Source of the DNA: Adiantum capillus-veneris | Lineage: Eukaryota; Streptophyta; Polypodiopsida; Polypodiales; Pteridaceae | DNA length: 64,000 nucleotides | Reading direction: 5' to 3' | NCBI GenBank assembly: GCA_014529385.2 | Contig: CM043971.1 | Coordinates: 90,761,840-90,825,839 of the forward strand | In this document: positions 47,819 to 61,434 of the stretch, one piece after another | How positions within the stretch are numbered: the first letter of the stretch is position 1 | How the letters are laid out: each line of letters begins with the position of its first letter | Translations under genes and position numbers: made by a program | Notes under the pieces: generated by a model | Databases searched by the model: none | The model's input: the letters and a program-made list of their open reading frames with translations, nothing else | Told to the model about the DNA's origin: nothing

Positions 47819-48948
47819 CATGTATCAATTGTTCTTCTGTACGCGTGAGCTGTCTGCATGCAACGAGCCATTGAGACTGAGGAAGGGAGGTAGGCAGGAA
47901 GGGGTATGTCCCAGGCGAAAAGAGCACGCAAGAGCATGAGCACAGGAGGCAGAGTTTCTATGTCTCTCTCTCTCTTTCTCTCCCCCCTACATGTGTCATC
48001 TCCACCCCTTCTCTCCTCAAAACATTGGGAGCATCTTGCTAGATTCCCACTAATTTCACCGACTTGCAAAATTAGACCAAATTTGAAAGGTGGATTCACA
48101 CTAAACCTCTTGAAATTAACATGTGAAAGTAAATATCAAAATTGATGGTAGGTGTAAAAGCTTTTTTAAAGCCTAAAAACAAGAAATTCCAATGGGAGGA
48201 AAGTGCAGGGTGTACTTTGCATTTAATATAAGGCTACCATATAGTCTTCATCACTCAAACAAGCCAAAAAGATTCCCATGGGGGTGCACTTTAGAATCTA
48301 GATTCTTGTACATATCCTATGTATTTTCACATGCTCAAGAAAGTCCCACATCTTGGTTGGCTTTATCTTGTGAGCATATTCTCCTTGCCTTTTGAAAAGG
48401 TTTTATGCTTGGGACAATTCAATGTGGTTGTCTTTACTCTTTTGCCTTACCACTCTTTTCTTCTCTAATCACCCCAAAGGAAGCACTAGCCTTTCTCAAT
48501 GTGGGGGCATTGTCCTTAGATTCGTTCAAAAGTTGTCCGATCATACCCATGGAATCTTTAGCCATTTTGTTGCCAATGAAACCTATTCCCCTCGTACTTT
48601 TCCTCCATTTGTGAAGGGCCTTGTCATGGGTGTCTTGTACTCCCTCAACACATTTCCTCTCAAGATTCCCTTCACACCCCTTTCAGGCACAAGAGAAGAA
48701 ATCTCAAACACCCACACACTCTTTCTTTGGTCTAGGGAGTTAGAATTCAATACTCAAAGGAAAGAGAAGACACACCTCATGACCGTTTTAGTTATTGACT
48801 TCTCGTCGACACAACGACACACAAACGTCAGCTCACTTTGTAGTTTCTTCAATAACATGCCAACAATGCATGGTACCCTGCTAATTTGAGAGCGGTAAGT
48901 AAATAGGGCGGGTGGTTTGGTTGAGGGAACACCGACTAGTAGTCAAAC
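47819..48948. other. Stretch without a recognised gene
   Basis: A 165-codon plus-strand frame lies at 48392-48889. It has no domain I recognise, overlaps another long frame, and has no supporting context, so it is not called as a gene. Confidence 0.35.
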
Positions 48949-49229
48949 TTAGGCTATGGTCACACGAGACTTAGTTATCAGTCATTTGAACTAATAACTA
49001 AGCCTCATTCGTGGTCACACACCAAAAAGAACATCAAATGAAAAACAATGCCTACCCTTTGTAACTATGCCAATCTTGGCATAGTTGTGAAGTTCAAGGC
49101 ATAGTTGGGAGGTTGAATGAATAACTAAGCCTTGTGTGACCATGCAGTAGGCTTAGTTATTCATTTAATGCTTTGCCTGGGCATAGTTATCTATAACTGA
49201 TAACTAAGGCTCGCGTGACCATAGCCTTA
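48949..49229. mobile_element. MITE, PIF/Harbinger (Tourist)-like
   Basis: A 275-bp element (48952-49226) begins GGCTATGGTCAC and ends with its complement GTGACCATAGCC. The inverted repeats extend about 30 bp with few mismatches (CTTAGTTATCAG on the left, CTGATAACTAAG on the right). TTA flanks both sides (48949-48951 and 49227-49229), the 3-bp target typical of Harbinger-type elements. Inside are several more TAACTAAG palindromes and a CTATGCC...GGCATAG hairpin. No coding capacity. Confidence 0.82.
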
Positions 49230-50195
49230 GTAGTGCTTATGAGTGAAGCAACCTAGCATGACCCATGGCAAAAATGGCCAAGATATGTGAATGAAAGCTG
49301 GTAGCCTCATGTGCCTTTGTCGATGTGTCAAAGCATAAGTTCAAGCCCTCACATAACATCAATTGCTAGTTCTTCCAACCAGAGGAAAAGATTCCACTCA
49401 TCAAAGCATATATACTAAATGACATCCTATCATAGTCATAGATACATTCACTCCTACACACATGCCACTTTTTCAAAGTGACACCCATTCTTTGCCGATG
49501 GATATTGGTTCTTACAAAATGTACATGATGATAATGTTTCCTAATAATAACTGGATTCTTTGCCACTGGTAAGCGTATCGACGCTTACTAAAAGGAAATG
49601 AAACCTATAGTGTCCAATTTACAATACGGTCACAACATTGCACTATTCTCTGTGCACTAATTGAATTCCCAATTCTCATTCTACGCCGCAATCATACTGT
49701 GCAAGATAGTGCATCATATTGTGATGCTTCTAGGAAGCACCATGGCAAGTTTTACATTAGACAAACACTCACTAGATCTAGATCTTGCTTTCATTGGCCA
49801 TGTGGGATGCATGAGAGGTGCATTAGGTCATGTAATGAGTGGAATAATAATCCACTTTTTGAAGGAGTTGAAGTTGATATTATATTTTTGTCAAAATCTT
49901 CTTTTTTTGGTGATAATAGGTTAATGCAAAAGGGGTCTAGAGACGATTGGTCAACTAACCTTTGTGGTTAACGGTATCTACAAGATTTATTCCACTTTAT
50001 AATCATTTGCAAAGGGAATCAACAAAGCCAAAGTCATGGATAACCAGGGGACTTGTTCTCTTTATAAAATGCTTGATACGCAAACTTTAGTCAAGACATC
50101 AACATTCCCAAAGTTATGAGGGAAAAGAAAGAGATATTTGCTCTCATGTTGATCCTTCTATCAATTCTCAAGCCCTTCAAGCTTTGACTAAAGGG
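49230..50195. other. Non-coding stretch
   Basis: Overlapping frames of about 90 codons at 49661-49971 show no known domain. Nothing else seen. Confidence 0.35.
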
Positions 50196-50700
50196 TCCTA
50201 AAAAAAATAGGAAAACTTACCAAAATACCCCTCTAATTTTAGGAAATTTCCAAAATACCCTTCAAATTTCAAAAATACCCTCGATATTTTGTCATAAATT
50301 CCCAAAATGCACTTCAAATTTTCCAAAATTCCCAAAATAGGTTGTGAGAGTAAATTTCTCGAAAAATAATTTTTTCTGTATATTTCACAAGAAGAGTGAT
50401 TGTCTATCGTACAAGATGCTAAAACTACAATTTGAGTTAATTACGTAGGCCTTGGGGAGATGAATTGCTTCATTATTTTTAGACATAATTGCTTTTTTTG
50501 CGATGGTAACTGGTGACAAATTACATGCTGAGCACTCAAAAACGGATCTCAATTGTCAAAAACGAATGAAGATTAGAAAATCTTGAACAATCCAACCAAA
50601 ATAGATACAAGGGGTATTTTGGGAATTTTTGAAATTTGAGGGGTATTTTGGGAATTTCCTAAAATTAGAGGGGTATTTTGATAATTTTCCTAAAAAATAT
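50196..50700. mobile_element. Foldback (long inverted repeat) element
   Basis: The left arm (about 50202-50283) is the reverse complement of the right arm (about 50612-50697), with shared CAAAATACCCCTCTAATTTT. Each arm also holds an internal direct repeat of the AAAATACCC type. The centre (about 330 bp) has no frame. The A-run at each edge may hide the target duplication. Class uncertain; a Mutator-like MITE is possible. Confidence 0.7.
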
Positions 50701-51204
50701 GACAATAAATCAGTCACAACACCAATAATTATGTCAAGAGAGAGAAAAAGGAAAAGAAAAAGAAAAAGAGAGAGTGCCATTTTTTTTTATAATAACAATG
50801 TGAGATTTCACTCACAATTGTGAGTATGACCAAAAAAAAAAGAAGTAATGTGAGATTTCAGAATGGCCTTCTAAAAAGAAAAAAATTAAAGCTAGGAAAT
50901 AAACACTAACGATGTTGAATTAATTATATTTAGCACTTAAAAAAATGGAAATGAATATTGTGTAAAGGCGAAGTGGGCTACAAAAGGAGAAAGAAAGATG
51001 AAAGATGAGCACAATAAAAACGTTATTGAAAGATAAGGGAACCTTTAACAAAAGAAAATTAGGGTCCTCTTTTTTTTTTCTTTAGCACTACGAGCATTCT
51101 CTGTTGTTCACATTCAAAGGACGTTCGTGGGCACCATCCTAGTTTCAGAAGAAAATTAGGATCTTCTTAAAAGGCTCAAAATTGTGAACTCCATAGACCC
51201 TAAC

Positions 51205-51362
51205 TTTTTTTTGTAGTAGGAACCACAATTCCCTTGGATGATGAGACAAAGCGGTTGCCTTCAGGCATTCACTGATTCGCTCAGCCGCACTTGAACTTAT
51301 CACCCGGGTGACGAAGGAAAAGTAGTCAACCAACCGAGCTAGCTCCGATCAACAAGAATCAA
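51205..51362 (-). mobile_element. tRNA-derived SINE with poly-A tail
   Basis: Minus strand: a perfect plant A box TAGCTCGGTTGG (51341-51330), then CCTTCGTCACCCGGG, a B-like box AAGTTCAAGTG (51298-51288), a body, and an A-rich end (51212-51205). Flanks CCATAGACCCTAAC (51191-51204) and CCATAAACCCTGAC (51363-51376) match at 12 of 14 bases, as in an aged target-site duplication. 158 bp long. Confidence 0.75.
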
Positions 51363-51376
51363 CCATAAACCCTGAC

Positions 51377-51824
51377 TTATTATGAACTTTGTAAAGTTTT
51401 CGAAGGAGAAACCTCAGATTTTACCCACCTAGAGCATATGTAGGTAGGGAACGCACGATATCTCACAACATGCCTTTTGGAGATGTAATGAAAGTATATG
51501 GATACTTTTGGAGCACCTTTACATGATGGCGCAAGTAGGTGTGCCAAGTGAAGTAAGTTGCCACAATAAGAGCCTCAAATGGGTATAATCAATACCTCAA
51601 ATGTATCTAGTCTCAAATGTATCCTTCAAGTTAACTCTCTTTTTTCCAAAGAATTTCAACTTAAAGTGACTGCTTGATAAGAAATTGGCTGTAAACTTGA
51701 ATTGAAAGAATCTTTATAGTATGCAACACGATGGAAGCCCTTTGGCACGTGGCAAACTCTGAGTGCGTAGGGTTTTCTCCTAGGGTGAGGTGCTTTACAA
51801 ATTTTTGATTGTGAAAAGTGATCA

Positions 51825-51865
<41 letters not shown>

Positions 51866-52829
51866 GCGCATGCCACTATACCAAGTCTAAGTAAGGGAAG
51901 AAGTGGAATCCCTCACCTTTTTAGTAGAGGAAGAGGTAGGTAGTAGCTTATCTATCTTCAGGGTTTTAGTTGTTCAGCATGTGCCAAGCGAGGTCTTACA
52001 TTGAGAAAGATTGCCAGTAGGAAGGAATGAATCCCTGTCAATATACACAAGTAGTGTAGCTACTAGGGTTAGTATTGGGGGGCACCACACTAAGCAAGTA
52101 TAGACTCCCAACAATAGGTATATACTCTCAATGTTTACAATAGAAAAGGATGTCAGTCAGCCAAACCAAAGGGGGAGAATAAAGTCACCTTACCAGGAGG
52201 TAATGAAGGCACTTGCCAACCATCAAACTAAAGAGGGGAGACAACCCAAGGCAACCTTACATCGAGGTAATGCTAGAGGGGGAGGAAGACAAGAAAGGAT
52301 GGTATATGGCCAAAGCCAATCCAAATCAAATTGCTTTGTTGTAGTGGAGATAGAGCAACGAGCTGCGAGAAGCAAGTGTTTGGGGTCGCCCAACGAGGAG
52401 AATAGGTGGAAGCACCATACAGATGTAGAAGCACAATACAACGGGTAGAAGGGAAATAGCCACACGATGTAGCATTGAGCAGTGGGGGGGAGCGTGAATC
52501 AATGCAGCAAATCTAGCAACACAAATTCAAGAGCCATGGAGAGAATAATTCGGGCCACATTAAAGTTTCCATAACCCCACATTTCATTATATTAAGGGGA
52601 GTATCCCACGCTACTCCGAGTTGGTATGTAGTGCCACTCAGAGGGTACTAAGAGTTACCAAGGAGGACTTGAATTAAAAATAGGCAAGCTATTATATTGA
52701 GAATCCAACATAAGGGTAATCTAGGGTATTGTTCATTAGAGAAAGAGTACATTCATAACCAGTAGCATCATCCATTAGAAGAAACATCCTGCCAAAGGTA
52801 GAAAGTACCAGGCAAAGTCTCATGGTAAT
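51377..52829. other. Non-coding stretch with a (CT)n tract
   Basis: CT run at 51826-51863. A 105-codon frame at 52131 has no recognisable domain. Confidence 0.4.
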
Positions 52830-53300
52830 CACCACAATACAATATAACCATCAGCTCCAATAAGTAAAACATAAGCCAGATTCACCTATTGAGGGAAGTA
52901 CAAGGTAAAGATTCATAATACTACTCCACAAGCTCCATCCTTTCCAATGTGAGTTAACAATAAACACCTGAAAATTAGCAAACTAAAGCAACATCCTAGC
53001 ATCAAACAAATTCCATAAAAGTGACAGTTCTAGACATATAATGTCTTTAGCAGATTATGACTAGATCAAGCAATCTCAACCAAGTGAAGTGACTAAGTAT
53101 CGACACATGGTAAACACCCACAAGACACTAAATTCATCAGCTACTTTATGCATAGCAAAAGCTAGAATCTCCCATTGAGGGAAGTACAAGATAAAGACAA
53201 GATAATCACCCACAAAACATTATAACCATCACGTATATAACCAGCTCAAGTGTAATGTGTGTGTAACTGGATGAAGCAATCCCAACAAGATGAAGTGACC
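52830..53300. repeat. Diverged repeated blocks
   Basis: CCATTGAGGGAAGTACAAG-like blocks (about 52888 and 53171), CACCCACAARACA-like blocks (about 52832, 53115 and 53205) and AAGCAATCYCAAC blocks (53068 and 53274) recur in a similar order, suggesting an old local duplication. Confidence 0.5.
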
Positions 53301-53531
53301 AAGTGAGCGCGTGTGTGTGTGCACGTTTGTGTGTGTGTATGTGTGTACTGAGACAAGGAGAGGGGCTAACTTTTGAGTCATTCTCTACATGTTTGCATGT
53401 CTAAATTCTCTGGGAATGTGACTCACACACACATGTGTGTGTGTATGTATGTATGTATATGTATATATATTTATATGAATATACACATATGTATACATAT
53501 ACACATACATACATACATATATGTATAATAT
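53301..53531. repeat. (GT)n and palindromic TG/TA microsatellite
   Basis: GT-rich run (53311-53346), then 53425-53531 reads CA, TG, TATG and TA repeats followed by their complements. It can fold on itself. Confidence 0.85.
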
Positions 53532-54026
53532 AAGGATAATTGTGGTGGGTTATATTCCTGTGGAATTTTTGAAGTTGTGTTGAAGTTTTTCCTCATTTGG
53601 TGGATATGGAGCTAGTTGACAAGGCCTCGACATCCAGGTTTCCTTGCTCACTAAATTTAACCTTTGGCTAGACTTGATTGCATATGTCTAAACTGAAAAT
53701 TGGTTATTATGTTTGATTTTGAAAAGAAAAATGAGCCATTATACATGATCACCCACTAATCAAAATTATTCCTAGATTTTCTTGTTCAATCAAGTATGAT
53801 TTCAAAACTGGCAAGATTATGACAACCTCTCCATTTAATTTTACTGATCTTATTTCTGTTGGTGGTTTGGGTTATTATTATACTTGAAGAAATGTCGGAT
53901 TTCATCTCAGTTTTGGGTAGTTTGTCTTGAATTACAAAAAGGCAGGGCTTATTCAGGTTACTCTGATTGTGGACTTGGGTTTTACCAACTATTGATGAAC
54001 ATAGTGAACTCTGGCTATTTGTCTCG

Positions 54027-54845
<819 letters not shown>

Positions 54846-55350
54846 TTGATACCAATTGTTGGAATTATGGTTGTAGAGAAACACACACAGCTTGGAGAAG
54901 ACAAAGGAAGCTCAAGGCACACAATAGAGAGTGTGTTACTTAGTGTGCAATGGAAAGATAGATAGCCCTAGAGTGATGGGCATATATACAATGCTCGGGG
55001 GAAAAAACCTCCTAAAGAGGGAAAAATGCCCCGACGGTCCTAGTGTGTTCACACACATCACTACCACATGTATATGGTAAAAAATCTCTCGGAAAACAAC
55101 AAACAACTAGCATCTAACTCAAGCTACACTCAAGTGACAGAAATCACCAAAAGCAAATCGCTCTCGACAAACGAATCACATCCGTTACAACATCAAATGA
55201 CCTCCAAACGTAATGAAACTTCTAGGACAAGTTTATGAGACCTAAGCATACATGCTTATGGTCTCAAATCCCACTTTAGGTCAAGTGCAAAAATCACGAT
55301 TATTAACAGTAGTGGATTTTTGACCTAGTTGTTTTTGACTCAGAATGCAT
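54846..55350 (-). repeat. LTR-like repeat, copy 2, with primer-binding site
   Basis: TGTTGGAATT starts at 54857. Just to its left the minus strand reads TTGGTATCAAAGT (54856-54844), a slightly altered initiator-Met primer-binding site. That makes 54857 the inner edge of a minus-strand 5' LTR. The outer edge is unclear, perhaps near 55350. Shares its first 200 bp with copies 1 and 3. Confidence 0.65.
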
Positions 55351-55489
55351 ACAAATGCTTAGCAATGCTACCCCAATACCCCGCCTATACTTAGTTTTTG
55401 ATTTTGAAGTGTAAATTCCTACTTATGATGAAATTAGGCCGCGGGTCGGTGACGCCAAAAGGTACGAAGTACCGTGAAATGCTTACGTC

Positions 55490-55990
55490 ATGAATGCGTG
55501 GTAGAGCTCTTACCTGCGGTTGCAACAAAACAGACTCGACTCCAATGTGACAATCGGAGAGGGAGTAGGAAGCGCGAGATGGAGAGAAGTGAGCGATGTT
55601 AGCTCACACTGTGTATTTCATTATCCAAAAACTTGAAAATAACTTACAAAAATTGGCTTTTATACCTTAGCCAATGTTTTTGGTGGTCAAAACTAATAAT
55701 CTGGGAGCTCTAATAACTAAAGATGGATAAAGCATGTTGATACAATATGTAAGCTTGTAGCCTCGGCTTATCAATTACAAGGTTTATCCAAAAAATAGAA
55801 ATTATAATATTTCGGATTTATCAAAACAATAAGTGTTTTTACAATGAGAGCTCCAAAAAATGGTATCCAAGTTAGGTTGCTGCTAACACTATCCTTTTGC
55901 ATAGTCCATAGCTTTTGCCACCTATTGGATGTAGTAAATACATATTTTTCTATTTCCATTACATACCTCTCCGTAAGGAAGCAACTGTCC
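55490..55990 (-). repeat. Possible gypsy LTR fragment (minus)
   Basis: On the minus strand CAACTGAGGACAGTTGC and a purine-rich GGAGAGGT (near 55965-56000) precede TGTAATGGAA, a layout typical of the 3' end of gypsy elements (polypurine tract, then LTR). The other LTR edge may be near 55545. No pol sequence is readable. Confidence 0.35.
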
Positions 55991-56375
55991 TCAGTTGCTG
56001 AGTTAAAAATTTACAAATCATAGTTAAAAGTGATCTATTAGGAATATCATGGAATGGAATCAAGAGTCATAAATTTAAACAACATTTGCTTATGCCTATT
56101 GTCATCCATATAATGCATATTCTAGTGTCCCATACCACGAGTTATATACCACAAGAATAGGTAGTATATGTCATATCCTAGTGTATCAGGATATCATTGA
56201 TCACACCCATCGTTCAATAATCAATTTCCCAATTTTATACACAGTGTCGATAACCAATCATCATAAACCAAATCCAAATCCAACTCCAATTCCAAATCCA
56301 AAATTGCTTCCATTATATACCTAGTAACAAAAGCATACTAGGGGCAATGGTAGCTAGTCATTGTAGCATGGTTTT
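55991..56375. other. AT-rich non-coding stretch
   Basis: A short CCAAATCCAAATCCAACTCC-like repeat near 56270-56300. Otherwise nothing. Confidence 0.4.
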
Positions 56376-56660
56376 GTCATCGGTGTTGCCTAAATTGGCA
56401 AAAGACACCAATTGAGCATGCTGCCTAAATTGAAAAATCTACAGATGCTGCCTAATCCGACGAATCTGCACTGAGATTGTTTAAAAAAGTTCTTCTATTA
56501 TTTGCTGGTGTATTATCCAAAATCGATGAAATTGCACTCATGCTGCCTAAATCAACAAATCTATACGCTTAATTAGTGTTGTTTAAATCGAAAAATATAC
56601 ACCATCATGAGCATATGCACACTACTTAAATTGGCAAATCTATATGCTTGTGACCAATGG
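56376..56660. repeat. Degenerate tandem array with a TGCTGCCTAAAT core
   Basis: Six versions of TGCTGCCTAAATYGRCAAATC, starting near 56381, 56421, 56448, 56540, 56577 and 56627, spaced 27-90 bp apart. Confidence 0.65.
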
Positions 56661-58152
56661 ACTAGACAAGGCATAAAAAAACAAAACATTTACTACGTAC
56701 TTGACACTAGCTTGGTATAGGTTAGAATACCCAAGTATGTACAGAGTGTTGTCATCATCTCAAATCACTTGAGCTCATATGAGTAGCAGTACAACTTAAT
56801 GACAAAGCATCTCAATAGAAATTTCACAAACATGAAAGAAGCTAAAACAAGGAGAGAATGTACCTGGCCACTTTATGTAAACTAATAGTCTGTAAAGTAA
56901 GAAATTCTCCACAAATTTGTGTCATAAATCATAAGACATACAAATGCAAGTTTTTATGATAATTCTAAATTACATTAACTCACGTGTTTAGCTTTATCTG
57001 CAAAAGTATTTCTCAAAGACAAAGCAATAAAGATGATTTCTTGTCATATTCAACCATGAATTTAACTATACACTAAATATATTAACACGTTAGAATTTTG
57101 TAATGACAAAATTGGTAAAAAGTCGGGGTTATTTGCTACAAAAAAGAAAAGTTGAGGTCACATTAGAAGATACTCAAAGAGCTATATAAATATGGAGTGT
57201 CGTTTGCAAAGTAGGGGTAGTCAATAGAGATCAGTGTTGTGTCAAAGCAATACTAAGGTCAAATACTAACTCCAAATGAAAAGCTAATCATGGTGCCTTT
57301 ATTTAAACAACGGTCAAAAAATCCATTCCTCGTACATAATCTTGTTTTCACAATGATTAACCTTAGCCATCTATAAAGGAGTATTAGAAACAATAGCAAG
57401 GATATCATACACATGCAAAGAAATGAGGCAACACTACCAACTTGAGTACCATATGATGCTACATTCAGTCATAGTTGCAAAGGTATCTAAGTGGCGTCCC
57501 AATTACATTACATCATTACTTGTGGGTATAATCGTCAGTGGGATGCCACTCTAAAGGTGACACAAATTATGCTTGTGCACCTCTATGAAGTGATCCACTA
57601 AGATTTCATAAAGATAGAGAGAGTGTTTGTTGATGATGATTGTGGGTTGTGGGAATTTATCCATCGTAACTAGCCTTGAGTCTTCATGTGGTAACATGTA
57701 GAGTTGTGTGTAGTTTGGTCTTGTAACTTAACAATTGCTATGCATTGGGAGAGAAAAGGGGTGGTCGATGGTTGAAAAGAACATTGTGTTTCATGGTGCA
57801 AAGGAAAAAATTGGGTCTTCAATCTTGTATGGCTGTGAGTGGGTGAGAAAATTCATGAGGGTACTTTTGCATTAATCAAAGCCCTTCCTTTTTGTTTAAA
57901 TAGGGAATGAATGGGCTAGATTATTTGAGAGTAGGACCACTCATTACGCATGATTTCATGAACTTTGTTTGTTGCGAGCATATGTGAGACCCTTGATAGC
58001 TATTGAAGGTTGTTGTCGATCTGACTTGGTCTATCACTACTACATATTGAAGTGCTCTAGCCTCCTTTTCTTGCCACCCTATGCAGGATGTGTTCCACTC
58101 TTCTTTGTCGCATGTTGCTTCCATGCCTTCATCTTCTTGGAGACCATATGAT
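56661..58152. other. AT-rich non-coding stretch
   Basis: No gene or element recognised. Confidence 0.4.
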
Positions 58153-58633
58153 GAGCTTTGAGTGCAAAATAACTAGTTATGGCTGATGTTGATCTTGATG
58201 CCAAAAGTAGATGGAGGGCTTGGCTGATACTCATCAATTCTTAAAGATTTAACCTAGAGGCTCCGGAGCGTAGAGGGCCTTGTATTGATTGTTAATCAAA
58301 AGATCATAGACTTTGCCGGAGATAAAGAAGATGCAATCTTCTCCTTCGTGAAACTTGTAAATCACCACCAAATGATGTAGATGTAGTGGTTGGGGCTTTG
58401 AGTGCAAAATGACTAGTTATGCCCAATGTTTCTCTTGATGCCAAGTAGATGGAGGGCTTCACACATACTCCTTAATTGTTAGAGCTTTAACCTAGAGGCT
58501 CGGGAGTGTAGAGGGCCTTGTATTGATTGTTAATCAAAAGAACGTAAAGTTGCCGGAGATACAGAAGATGCAATCTCCCCTTCATGAAACTTGTAAATCA
58601 GCACCAAATGATGTAGATGTAGTGGTTGGAATT
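58153..58633. repeat. 240-bp tandem duplication
   Basis: Units 58153-58393 and 58394-58632 share GCTTTGAGTGCAAAAT, GAGGGCCTTGTATTGATTG and CCAAATGATGTAGATGTAG in order, with roughly 85-90 percent agreement by eye. No conserved frame. Confidence 0.88.
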
Positions 58634-59221
58634 GAAGTGCTTCCAGTTGATTTCTCCTTCAGCTCAACTTTGTCGTATCTCCTTCTTCTTTGCACAATTG
58701 TCTCTTGATATGATGAGTCCTTCTATGGACTGCGTAGGAAGAAGATAAGCAAGACTCTTGTAGTCCTTACAATCCTTCACAGACAAAAGAAAAATAACTT
58801 CTTGTGTGTGTGTGTGTAGATATGATTCTGTGTGTGTATGTCGCTCTCAACACAAGAGGGAAAGAGGGCCTTATCTTTGCTCAGGAGAGGTATTAGATGA
58901 AGATCACTCTCACCATGTGCAAGCAAGAGAGAGATAGACACAAATTTCAACCATGAAGAAGAGGAAAAAGGGCAGCTCATATGCAAGGTTGTTCTTGTTC
59001 GATGGACAGATTGATCCATCCGATCACGTCCCGTCTGCTAGTATCGTCCGACCTGTCTAGCAGTTTTTCGCGTTCGTTTGACTAGGCAATGGGTAGTTTG
59101 ATCGTTTGACTGCATTATTTTGGGGGATTTTTTGGGCTATCTTTTTGGCACTGGATACCTCCCACCTAGCTTAGGATCCCCCCCCCCCCCCGCAGCTCTA
59201 ACATGCCTTTAGCAAATTAAC

Positions 59222-59225
<4 letters not shown>
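58634..59225. other. Non-coding stretch with poly-C
   Basis: Twelve-C run at 59180-59191. No gene recognised. Confidence 0.4.
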
Positions 59226-59264
<39 letters not shown>

Positions 59265-59777
59265 ATTGGTTCCTGCAACCTTGGATACCAAATGTACATT
59301 GAACATTCCATGGACCATTAGCTTCTCTGTGTGTGTGTGTGTGTGTGTGTGTGCATTGATCCTTGGATACCAAATTCTAATTCCATTAGGCTCCTCTTTC
59401 TCTCTCTCTCTCTCTCTCTCATGTTTAAGGGAAAATGTCTACACTCTAAATCTATATAAGGATGCCCTCTTTCTCTTCTTCTCCATTAAGTTTCAACTCA
59501 AGTCTCTAGCTCATGAGTCATTCTCAAGCTCTCTCATGAGTCATGAGAGATTACAATTTTCTCTACCCTCTCAAGCTCTCCATTCCTCCCTCATAGCTCT
59601 CGAGCAATCATCCTCTTGAATCTTCATGAAGCTCTAGACTCTCAATAACAAGCAAGATCTCCATGAAGCTTGCTTCTTGAGTCTTCCTCTCTCACACCTC
59701 CTCTCTCCATTACCAAAAATTCTCAAGCTCTCCATTGCATAAACCTCTCAAGCTCTACATCTCTCAAGTGTTCTATC
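59226..59777 (+). repeat. Microsatellites and pyrimidine-rich leader of the hAT gene
   Basis: CT (59226-59260), GT (59331-59354) and CT (59397-59420) tracts. An ACCTTGGATACCAAAT-like block recurs at 59278 and about 59363. From 59505 to 59770 the motif CTCAAGCTCT recurs at least four times. This part may be the transcribed leader of the transposase gene that follows. Confidence 0.6.
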
Positions 59778-61390
59778 ATGCCTCCCCCTCTTCATGAAGC
59801 TTTTGAAAAGCATTGCTGCTCCTATGAGAGGGTGAGGGAAAAACAAAATGTTTGTAGGTGGACTTGCAAGTATTGTGCTAAGATCATGACCTCCTTCTCC
59901 ACTCGACTCATCATCCACTTGACGTAGATGGGAGGTGAAGGTGGTCCATGTCCCAATATACCCGACGACATTTTGGAAGAGTACAAGAAGAAGTATCCCC
60001 CTTGAAAACATGCAAGGTGGGGATGAAGAGAGCCTAAGAGGAGACAGTGGCAGCCGACATTGATGTGACATGATGGCAAGCTCAATGGCTACCACAAAGA
60101 AGAAGGCGGTGGCAAGTGCTAGTAGCCATCCTCCAAAGCAAGCAAGACAAGCCTCTCTCTCGCAATTGGTGGGTTTGAGCTTCGGTCCATTCTCTTTCCT
60201 CAAAGGGAGACAAAGGCTCGTGGACATTGAGATTGCATGCACAATCATTGAGTGTAATATTTCTTTCAACATCCTTCGACTATAGCGGTGGAAGAGGATG
60301 ATGAAAGCTATTGCGGCCGTCGGTCCATGTGAGGAGCGGACGGGTCCATCCTATGCGGACATGCACACTAAGAAGCTCGACAAAGAATGGAAAATAATCG
60401 ACAAATCCCTTGAGCCCGTGCGAGGCCGGATGGACAAAATATGGGTGCTCCATTCTCTCCAATGGGTGGAGTGATCGTAAGAAGAGGGGCATCATTAACA
60501 TACGTGTGTCCTGCCCTCTTGGCACCTACTTCTTGCGAGCAGTTGATGCGGGAGCAAGGGGCAAGAAGGATACGGTAAAATTCATCTACAAGCACATCAA
60601 GGCAGCAATAGAAGAGGTGAGAATATAAGTTGTCCCCTCTTCTTGTGCAATGTGTGGTATGTACTTACTACTTTTTTCCCTCTTGATAAGTGTTCTAATT
60701 TTTTCTCTCTTTAATGTAGGTCGGGGCCCGAAAATGTGTGGTGCAAGTGATCACCGATAATGCATCCAATTGCACCAGCATGAACCGACTACTTGAGGCC
60801 AAATACAAGAACATTGTATGGACCCCATGTGGTTCCCATTGTCTCGATCTTCTCATGGAAGACATAGGAGAACTAGAATGGGTGAAGGCCATTCTCATGC
60901 AAGCCCTCACTATTGTCAACTTCATCAATGCCAAGGTGAGAGTATTTGCAATTTATCGCACACACTCTGACAAGGATTTGAAGAAACCCTTAGCAACACA
61001 ATTTACCTCCATGTGGCTTCTTCTTGAGTGCCTCTATGATGTCCAAAACAAAGTGCAAAAAATCATGGTGTCCGATGAGTTCAAGCAATGGTGAAGGAGA
61101 GAACCAAGAAACCTCACAAGAGGCAAAGAACATCCAACAACTTTCCCTCAAAGAAGAAATTTGGGAAGAGGTTAAGAGTCTAGTGGTAGCCATCTTGCCC
61201 ATCTACAAAGTGCTCCGAATGACCGACATGGAGGGATCTACCATACGCCTTCTTCACCACTTCATGGAGGATGCATACAAGGAAATATAGGCATCAACCA
61301 TTCTTGATGGTCCACTCAATGGGACATGATATCTTGCTCTCCATTCTCAAGTTGACACTATGTTTTTTGCTAATTTTCACTACGCCTCAC

Positions 61391-61434
<44 letters not shown>

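Noticed and set aside
48392-48889. 165-codon protein gene
   Set aside because: No domain, no splice or promoter context, and a competing frame overlaps it.
49661-49971. Small overlapping genes of about 90 codons
   Set aside because: Two frames compete, neither resembles a known protein.
52131-52448. 105-codon protein gene
   Set aside because: Low-complexity basic sequence with no recognisable domain or context.
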